This document shows, piece by piece, positions 6,646 through 12,014 of a stretch of DNA of 14,249 nucleotides. Under the pieces are notes generated by a model, which saw only the letters and a list, made by a program, of their open reading frames with translations, made no database searches and was not told the DNA's origin. A program made the position numbers and the translations under genes. This DNA comes from Flavobacteriales bacterium (GTDB lineage Bacteria; Bacteroidota; Bacteroidia; Flavobacteriales; Flavobacteriaceae): the NCBI GenBank assembly GCA_002737105.1, contig NSHO01000030.1:1-14249 (forward strand). The letters run 5' to 3'. How positions within the stretch are numbered: the first letter of the stretch is position 1; every line of letters begins with the position of its first letter.

Positions 6646-7827
6646 TTAATTTTCAATATTTATTTTGCTGATTTGACCTTCTTTATTTTTGACTACTATA
6701 GTGTAAAAAAATTTGTTTTTAACGTATTTTTTTAAATTTAGAATCTCACACGACTTCATTTCATTTGTATTAAATGCATCTATGCTGAGTATCTCGTCAC
6801 CAAATTTAATTTTTTCAGCCAAATTTTTATCCCAAACTAAACCAATTATAAGTTTATTGTCAAAAATTGTTAGTGCAAATTTAGGTTCTTTAATTGTAAG
6901 TAGTATTGTGTCATTTGCTTCAAAATAAAAATTCTTCTTTTTGAAATCTATAATTATATTTCCATAATCCAGAAATTTTAAACCAATTCTTGAATTAACA
7001 TCATCTGTTGTATCAGCATATAAGTTTTTTATTGATTTATTATTTAAAAAAGTATTTTCAAGCAAAACTAATTTTTGCAAGCTTGGTTTTCCTAATCCAA
7101 ATAGTCCAACGCTACTTAATCCTTCTGATTTTCCTTTAATTTCAAAAATATTTTGATTTTCAAATATAGCAAATGCACGATTTGACATATCATACAAACC
7201 ATCCATACCTGTATCGACTAAAACCATATCTGAAGCTTTTTCTTTGTTTTTTCCTAAAAAATTAAGCTCAATATACGGTGCTTTTTGACTTCCGATTAAT
7301 TTTATTTTTGTTGGTTTTATCTTAACATTTAATAATTCGAATTGATCTGTAATCACAAGGTTCTGATTTGTTTTATCAATTTTTAAAATGGAATTTTTCA
7401 ATAAATTACTACCTATAAATCCGTCAATTTTATAACAACTTAATAAATTATGATTTTTAAAATCAAAAACCAAAGCTATTTGTTCTTCAAATATTAATTT
7501 TCCAATTTCAATTTTCGGAATCACTACCGATTGCATTGATTGATTTAAATTATTTGCATCACTTATATTAACACTTTTCGTTGATACTGAATTTAATTCT
7601 TGCATAACTTCATTTGAGATCAAATTTGGTGCTCCAGTATCTAATAGAAACCTAAAAATTTTACTGTTTATGGTAACAGAAATAATAATTTTATCATATA
7701 TAGATTCGTATTGAATTACTTCATAATATTTTTTTTGAAGAATAGTGCCTTTATCAAAATCAACATTTTGAGCAATACAAAATTGTGATAAGGATACAAT
7801 TAAAAATGTTATTTTTTTAAAAATCAT
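6646..7827 (-). CDS. Exported retropepsin-like aspartic protease with C-terminal PDZ-like domain
   Basis: 393 residues. A signal peptide (about 1-20, ending SQFCIAQ) is followed by two protease half-domains, each with an active-site-like motif: LLDTGAPN (Asp63) and LVDTGMDG (Asp205). Each half also has a downstream flap/strand pattern (IDGFIGSNLL; RIGLKFLDY). The last 85 or so residues (IIGLVWDKNLAEKIKFGDEILSID) look like a PDZ domain. Bacteroidota encode many such exported aspartyl protease/PDZ proteins, few of them characterised. It should be periplasmic or surface-exposed, unlike every other product of this cluster. It sits between the dioxygenase (15 bp) and the FAH-family gene (44 bp) in the same direction. 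It is visibly more AT-rich than the flanking catabolic genes, which suggests a separate origin and later insertion. No role in the pathway is apparent. Confidence 0.8.
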   Translation of the reverse strand: MIFKKITFLIVSLSQFCIAQNVDFDKGTILQKKYYEVIQYESIYDKIIISVTINSKIFRFLLDTGAPNLISNEVMQELNSVSTKSVNISDANNLNQSMQSVVIPKIEIGKLIFEEQIALVFDFKNHNLLSCYKIDGFIGSNLLKNSILKIDKTNQNLVITDQFELLNVKIKPTKIKLIGSQKAPYIELNFLGKNKEKASDMVLVDTGMDGLYDMSNRAFAIFENQNIFEIKGKSEGLSSVGLFGLGKPSLQKLVLLENTFLNNKSIKNLYADTTDDVNSRIGLKFLDYGNIIIDFKKKNFYFEANDTILLTIKEPKFALTIFDNKLIIGLVWDKNLAEKIKFGDEILSIDAFNTNEMKSCEILNLKKYVKNKFFYTIVVKNKEGQISKINIEN

Positions 7828-7842
7828 AATTGTTTATATTTT

Positions 7843-8940
7843 CTAATGACCACCATTTTCTTCTAATACTTTTTCTTGAAACAATCCCAGCGCTTCCATA
7901 ACAGGCAAATCGTTGAATTGAAATAAGCAAGCATCTTCAGTTTCGGATAAATTGTGATGTTCGTGCCAAGCCCAACTCGGAACACAGAAAATATCTCTTT
8001 CCTTCCAATCAAAGCGTTGTCCGTTGATGATAGAAAATCCTTTTCCTTTCGCACATTGATACACAAACGAACCAGTATGCTTGTGTGCTTTTCCTTTGAA
8101 GCCGGCTGGTAATAATTGCATCGCTGCCCCCATGGTTTGCATGACGTGACCGCCTGTTAATGGATTAGAATATTGCATAAAAATTCCATCAAACGGATTA
8201 ATTTCATTCACTTTTTGAGCTTCTAAAAGAGCTGGATATACGTTTTTCCAAGAATATTTGAATAACGGTGAATAGGGTTTGTCCCAGATTTTATCCGCTG
8301 GAATCAATCCGGCACAACCGTAAATTATAGGAGAAAAATTTAAAGGTTTTAGTATTTCTTGTTTGCCATCATAAACCGCATAATCATTGGCTTCTAAAGC
8401 ATTTACTAAAGGAATATCCAATCCGTCTTGCCAAATACAGGTTTTTCCGCCCTCTATTACACCATGTTCGTGCCAAGTGGAATTTGGAGTGATTACAAAA
8501 TCATTGACTTCAAATGTGATTTTATTGCCATCAACAACCGTGTAACCGCCTTCGCCTTCCATTATAAATCGCAATGCTGAAGCTTTGTGTTTGTGAGCCG
8601 AAGTACTTTCGCCAGGGCGAGTTACTTGAATTCCGGTGTACAACCAACCCACAGCAGCTGAAACGTGTTTTCGCTTGTCGTTTACCAAATACACGACACG
8701 TCTTCCTGCTTGTTCGGGAGTAACTAATTCAGATGATTTTAAAACCAATTCGCGTAAATCGTCATATTTCCAAAGCATCGGAACGGATGAAGAACGCGGT
8801 TCCCAAGGTTCGATATCATTGGCTACCGTCCATAAAGCGCCTGCACCTAATGTTTCCAATTCTTTATAATACGCTTCAAGTTCGGGAGTGTTTTGAACTC
8901 GTGCTCTTCCAATTTGATCGTCTGAATGTTTTGCTTCCAT
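7843..8940 (-). CDS. Gentisate 1,2-dioxygenase-type bicupin ring-cleavage enzyme
   Basis: 365 residues, the usual family length. The N-terminal cupin has AHKHKASALRFIMEGEGGYT, then TPNSTWHEHG, giving the Fe(II) ligands His116, His118 and His157. WQDGLDIPLVNALEAN, typical of gentisate/salicylate-type dioxygenases, follows. The C-terminal cupin has KAHKHTGSFVYQCAKGKG and VPSWAWHEHHN, so its three His (286, 288, 326) are also kept. Gentisate 1,2-dioxygenase opens the ring between C1 and C2 to give maleylpyruvate; relatives act on 1-hydroxy-2-naphthoate, salicylate, 5-aminosalicylate or 5-hydroxyanthranilate. The gene begins 3 bp after the nitrilase-family gene, so the two are translationally close. 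Whether the substrate has 2-OH (gentisate) or 2-NH2 (5-hydroxyanthranilate) cannot be read from the motifs; the C-N hydrolase next door points to the amine. Confidence 0.88.
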   Translation of the reverse strand: MEAKHSDDQIGRARVQNTPELEAYYKELETLGAGALWTVANDIEPWEPRSSSVPMLWKYDDLRELVLKSSELVTPEQAGRRVVYLVNDKRKHVSAAVGWLYTGIQVTRPGESTSAHKHKASALRFIMEGEGGYTVVDGNKITFEVNDFVITPNSTWHEHGVIEGGKTCIWQDGLDIPLVNALEANDYAVYDGKQEILKPLNFSPIIYGCAGLIPADKIWDKPYSPLFKYSWKNVYPALLEAQKVNEINPFDGIFMQYSNPLTGGHVMQTMGAAMQLLPAGFKGKAHKHTGSFVYQCAKGKGFSIINGQRFDWKERDIFCVPSWAWHEHHNLSETEDACLFQFNDLPVMEALGLFQEKVLEENGGH

Positions 8941-8943
8941 AGT

Positions 8944-9924
8944 TTATTTCTTATTAAAATCTTCGTGATTGTCAATAAACGTAATATTTCTTGTTGGTGC
9001 TGTATTTACTCGCAAATCGAAAATATCAAAGCGGTTGTAATGTCCGAGAATATCGTGCATTTGTTTCGGTTGGATGCACTTTTCTAAGTCGATTTCAGCA
9101 TACACTACTCCTTCCTCATCAATTAGCGGTTGCCCAATTACTGCACCATTTGGACCAATAAATCCTGAGAAAGCCGAACTTTTTCTGTCTAATAATTCAT
9201 CTACATTTGGCACATCAGCACGAAGCGCATCTTTAATTTCTTGAGAAATGGTGGAACATGACACAATCGTAAATAATTTCCCTTCAAAAGAATGTGCTGC
9301 GGCACGAATTTTAATTGCTTCCGCCATATCATAATCTGGTGGCGCTACGGGCAAAGAAATGTAATTGGCAATATGTATCAATTCGCCTTGCGAAAGTAGC
9401 GTAAAACGTGCCAAAGTATTGGTGTTTTCGCCACAAGCTAATGTTCCGATAGGTCCTATTTCGGTATCATAAACTTTTAAGGATGATCCATCGCCTGAAG
9501 TCCACGTTAATTTTTCTGCCCAAGTTGGCACTAACTTTCTGTGTTTTCCAATGATAACGCCTTTATTATCGATAATTAAATTGGTATTGTAAATTTCTCC
9601 ATAGCTTGAACCTCTTTCGTTGATACCTACAACAACATGCATAGCGTTTTCTTTCGCAGCCAAGCATAATTTCTTGATTTCAGGTCCAGAAATGTCTACC
9701 GAATTTTTATATAATTCTTCGTACCACTTGCTTCCTTGAACAGGCGTCATAATCCAATTCCAATAGGGATATCCTGAAATAAATACTTCGGGAAAAGCAA
9801 TAAGTTTTGCTTGGTTTGAGGCCGCTTCTTTAATAAAAGAAATCGCTTTATCAACTGTCTTTTCTACGTTTAGAAATACAGGCGAGGTTTGAACAGTAGC
9901 GGCTTTGAATTTTTTGAATTCCAT
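8944..9924 (-). CDS. Nitrilase-superfamily carbon-nitrogen hydrolase
   Basis: 326 residues. The catalytic set is complete: Glu46 in FPEVFISGYPYW, Lys130 in KHRKLVPT, Cys164 with Glu166 in TLACGENTNTLARF. The SGDGSSLKVYDTEIGPIGTLACGEN and QGELIHIANY stretches place it with the branch-1 (true nitrilase-like) enzymes rather than with aliphatic amidases or beta-ureidopropionases. Such enzymes hydrolyse nitriles to acids and ammonia, and some act on amides. In this cluster it lies between the thioesterase and the ring-cleavage dioxygenase (3 bp from the latter). Two roles fit: releasing ammonia from an amide formed when a 2-amino-substituted ring is cleaved (maleamoylpyruvate or maleamate), or converting an aromatic nitrile to the acid that enters the pathway. 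The family is secure; the substrate is not known. Confidence 0.85.
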   Translation of the reverse strand: MEFKKFKAATVQTSPVFLNVEKTVDKAISFIKEAASNQAKLIAFPEVFISGYPYWNWIMTPVQGSKWYEELYKNSVDISGPEIKKLCLAAKENAMHVVVGINERGSSYGEIYNTNLIIDNKGVIIGKHRKLVPTWAEKLTWTSGDGSSLKVYDTEIGPIGTLACGENTNTLARFTLLSQGELIHIANYISLPVAPPDYDMAEAIKIRAAAHSFEGKLFTIVSCSTISQEIKDALRADVPNVDELLDRKSSAFSGFIGPNGAVIGQPLIDEEGVVYAEIDLEKCIQPKQMHDILGHYNRFDIFDLRVNTAPTRNITFIDNHEDFNKK

Positions 9925-9946
9925 AGTTATTTAATTACGAATTTAA

Positions 9947-9999
9947 AATTACGAATTATGAATTAAACGCTATTGCATCTTAATTCATAATTTGTAATT
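9947..9999. repeat. 19-bp inverted repeat overlapping the thioesterase stop codon
   Basis: Arms at 9947-9965 (AATTACGAATTATGAATTA) and 9981-9999 (TAATTCATAATTTGTAATT) are complementary at 18 of 19 positions, and the odd pair can be G-U in RNA. The loop is 15 nt. Further AATTACGAA-type units flank the left arm. The structure lies in the 60-bp gap between the thioesterase and nitrilase genes, and the thioesterase stop (TGA, 9987-9985) and its last residues MNYKL are encoded inside the right arm. In the transcript it would form a long A-U hairpin without a following U-run, so it is more likely a repeat element or an mRNA stability/processing point than a terminator. Confidence 0.7.
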
Positions 10000-10401
10000 C
10001 ATAATTTTATTTTTCATTTCTTCTGAAAAAGGTTCGGCTTTGATGCCGTTTCTTTCTGGGTTGAAAGCTACGTTGACTAAAGTAACTTCGCCTTCTAAAA
10101 CCAAATTATTGTTTTCGTTTTCAAACTCAAATCCACAAAGAATAGAGGCGTTTTTTAACTCTTTTACCCAAAGTTTTTTAGTTAAGATTTCACCCAAACG
10201 TGCGGCATTTTTGAATTGAATTTTTAAATCAACTGTTGGAATCCCATTGGTTTCGTGCATTTTTGAAAAAGGTCGGTCTAAGGCTTCTTCAAACCAATCT
10301 TCCACTAAACCATTGAGCATTTCTAAAAATCTTGGATAGAAAACTATTCCGGCATAATCTATATGTTGAAAACGAACTTTTTCTTGTTTTATAAATTGCA
10401 T
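9985..10401 (-). CDS. 4HBT-type acyl-CoA thioesterase
   Basis: 138 residues, one hot-dog domain. The N-terminal VRFQHIDYAGIVFYPRFLEMLN is the 4-hydroxybenzoyl-CoA thioesterase signature, with Asp15 as the expected catalytic residue. The central strand pairs (VDLKIQFKNAARLGEILTKK; LEGEVTLVNVAF) complete the fold. Between an aryl-CoA ligase/aryl-CoA hydroxylase pair and a dioxygenase that needs a free acid, its role should be to release the hydroxylated arylcarboxylate (5-hydroxyanthranilate or gentisate) from CoA. It starts 26 bp after the ligase stop. Its C-terminal five residues, MNYKL, are encoded by the inverted repeat that follows, so the natural end of the protein may have been replaced by repeat sequence. 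Start taken at the ATG at 10401, which leaves the usual eight residues before the catalytic strand. Confidence 0.85.
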   Translation of the reverse strand: MQFIKQEKVRFQHIDYAGIVFYPRFLEMLNGLVEDWFEEALDRPFSKMHETNGIPTVDLKIQFKNAARLGEILTKKLWVKELKNASILCGFEFENENNNLVLEGEVTLVNVAFNPERNGIKAEPFSEEMKNKIMNYKL

Positions 10402-10427
10402 ATTTCTGTTTTTTTAAACACTAATTA

Positions 10428-12008
10428 TTATTTCAATTTAAATCGTTGAATTTTCCCTGTTTCAGTTTTTGGCAAACTTGTAACAAAGTTAATTACTCTT
10501 GGATATTTATACGGCGCTGCTGTGTTTTTAAACCAATTTTGAATTTGAATTTTTAATGCTTCATCTGCCATTTCTTGTTCTTTTAAAACTATGTGCGCAC
10601 AAACCAACATCCCTCGTTCTTCATCGGGTAAACCCACAACGGCACATTCTAAAACAGCTTCATGTGTTAAAAGTACGGATTCTACTTCAATTGCGGCAAT
10701 ATTATAGCCTGAAGAAATTATCATATCATCGCCACGAGCCACAAAATGGAAATACCCTTCATCATCTTGTCGGAAAATATCACCTGTAATATTCCAGCCG
10801 TTTTCAACGTATTCCTTTTGTTTTTCTTCTCGATTCAGATATTTACAACCTGTAATTCCTCGCACCGCTAATCTTCCAGCTTCATTTCTTGGTAATTCGT
10901 TGCCTTGTTGGTCAATAATTTTAGCTTCGTAACCTGAAATCGCTTTTCCAGTTGCGCCAGGTTTCATGTTTTCTTCGTTGGAGGAAATAAAAATATGCAA
11001 CATTTCGGTAGCGCCAATGCCATCAATAATTTTTAGTCCTGTGGCATCATACCAATCCTGCCAAACTTTTAACGGTAATGTTTCTCCTGCAGAAACGCAT
11101 TTTCGTAAACTCGAAATATCGTAGTCTTGAATTTTTGTTGTAATAATGCGCCAAGCGGTTGGCGCAGTAAAACAAATTGTGATTTTATAATCTTGAATGG
11201 CTTTTAATAACACCTCAGGACTTGGTTTTTCGATTAAAAAAGTGGATGCTCCAAAATACATGGGAAACAACACCAATCCGCCTAAACCAAAAGTAAAACC
11301 AATGGGCGGACTTCCAATAAAAATATCATTTGAAGAAGGTTGCAACGAATAATTTGGAAATGCTTCGCAAATATTTAAAATATCTTTGTGAAAATGTGCC
11401 GTCATTTTTGGCAAACCTGTGGTACCCGAAGTAAAGCCAATTAAAGCTACATCATTTGATTTTGAGGGATAATTGTCGAATGTTTTGGGTTTATTTTCCA
11501 TTAACTTTTCTAAATCGGAATTTCTGTAGAAACTTACTTTTTTTAGAAAATTCGATTGGACTAAATTCATTTCTTCGGCTAAATCGCTATCGCAAAAGGC
11601 GTGAGAAATTTCAGCACAATCAATTATAGTGGTTATTTCTTTAGCACGCAATAAGGGCATCGTAGCTACGACTATTCCGCCTGCTTTTAAAACGGCAAAC
11701 CAACACGCGACCATCATTGGGTTATTTGCCGAACGCAACAAGACACGATTTCCGGATTGTAAACCTAAATCTTCAACTAAAACATGCTCAATTTGATTGG
11801 CTTTTTCATACAAATCTTGGTACGTCCAAGTTTCCTCAAACGTTCTTATGCAAACCGCATTTCCTCGACCTTCTTTGATGTGATTATCTAGTAATTTTTC
11901 TACGCAATTCAACATTTCTGAATGTTGGAATTGCGGTAAATCCAAAAAGGTATATTCTGGTTGTAATTCCAGTGGCGGTAAGCTTATATGAGTAAAATTA
12001 TCTTTCAT
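10428..12008 (-). CDS. Aryl-CoA ligase (2-aminobenzoate/salicylate/benzoate-CoA ligase type)
   Basis: 526 residues, an ANL-superfamily acyl-CoA synthetase. Visible motifs are the phosphate-binding loop FTSGTTGLPK (192-201), the aromatic-pocket region GSPPIGFTFGLGG (232-244), DGIGATEMLHIF (329-340) with the adenine-contacting ATE, NGWNITGDIF (403-412), GRGDDMIISSGYNI-type hinge (residues 425-437) and the catalytic Lys519 in KTETGKIQRFK. The N-terminus (LPPLELQPEYTFLDLPQF) and the TEMLHIF motif are those of the benzoate-CoA ligase branch, which includes the 2-aminobenzoate-CoA ligases of the aerobic CoA pathway. It activates an aromatic acid with ATP and CoA before hydroxylation. It starts 6 bp after the stop of the bifunctional hydroxylase gene. 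The exact acid (anthranilate, salicylate or benzoate) cannot be decided from the motifs; the partner hydroxylase makes anthranilate or salicylate most likely. Confidence 0.87.
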   Translation of the reverse strand: MKDNFTHISLPPLELQPEYTFLDLPQFQHSEMLNCVEKLLDNHIKEGRGNAVCIRTFEETWTYQDLYEKANQIEHVLVEDLGLQSGNRVLLRSANNPMMVACWFAVLKAGGIVVATMPLLRAKEITTIIDCAEISHAFCDSDLAEEMNLVQSNFLKKVSFYRNSDLEKLMENKPKTFDNYPSKSNDVALIGFTSGTTGLPKMTAHFHKDILNICEAFPNYSLQPSSNDIFIGSPPIGFTFGLGGLVLFPMYFGASTFLIEKPSPEVLLKAIQDYKITICFTAPTAWRIITTKIQDYDISSLRKCVSAGETLPLKVWQDWYDATGLKIIDGIGATEMLHIFISSNEENMKPGATGKAISGYEAKIIDQQGNELPRNEAGRLAVRGITGCKYLNREEKQKEYVENGWNITGDIFRQDDEGYFHFVARGDDMIISSGYNIAAIEVESVLLTHEAVLECAVVGLPDEERGMLVCAHIVLKEQEMADEALKIQIQNWFKNTAAPYKYPRVINFVTSLPKTETGKIQRFKLK

Positions 12009-12014
12009 TATTAA

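Noticed and set aside
7863..8066. Open frame of 67 codons on the minus strand inside the dioxygenase gene
   Set aside because: It is another frame of a gene with intact cupin motifs throughout; there is no sign of a frameshift.
8944..9924. Assignment of the C-N hydrolase to aliphatic amidase or N-carbamoyl amide hydrolase
   Set aside because: The SGDGSSLKVYDTEIGPIGTLACGEN region matches the nitrilase branch better; the amidase role proposed in the findings is from pathway context only.
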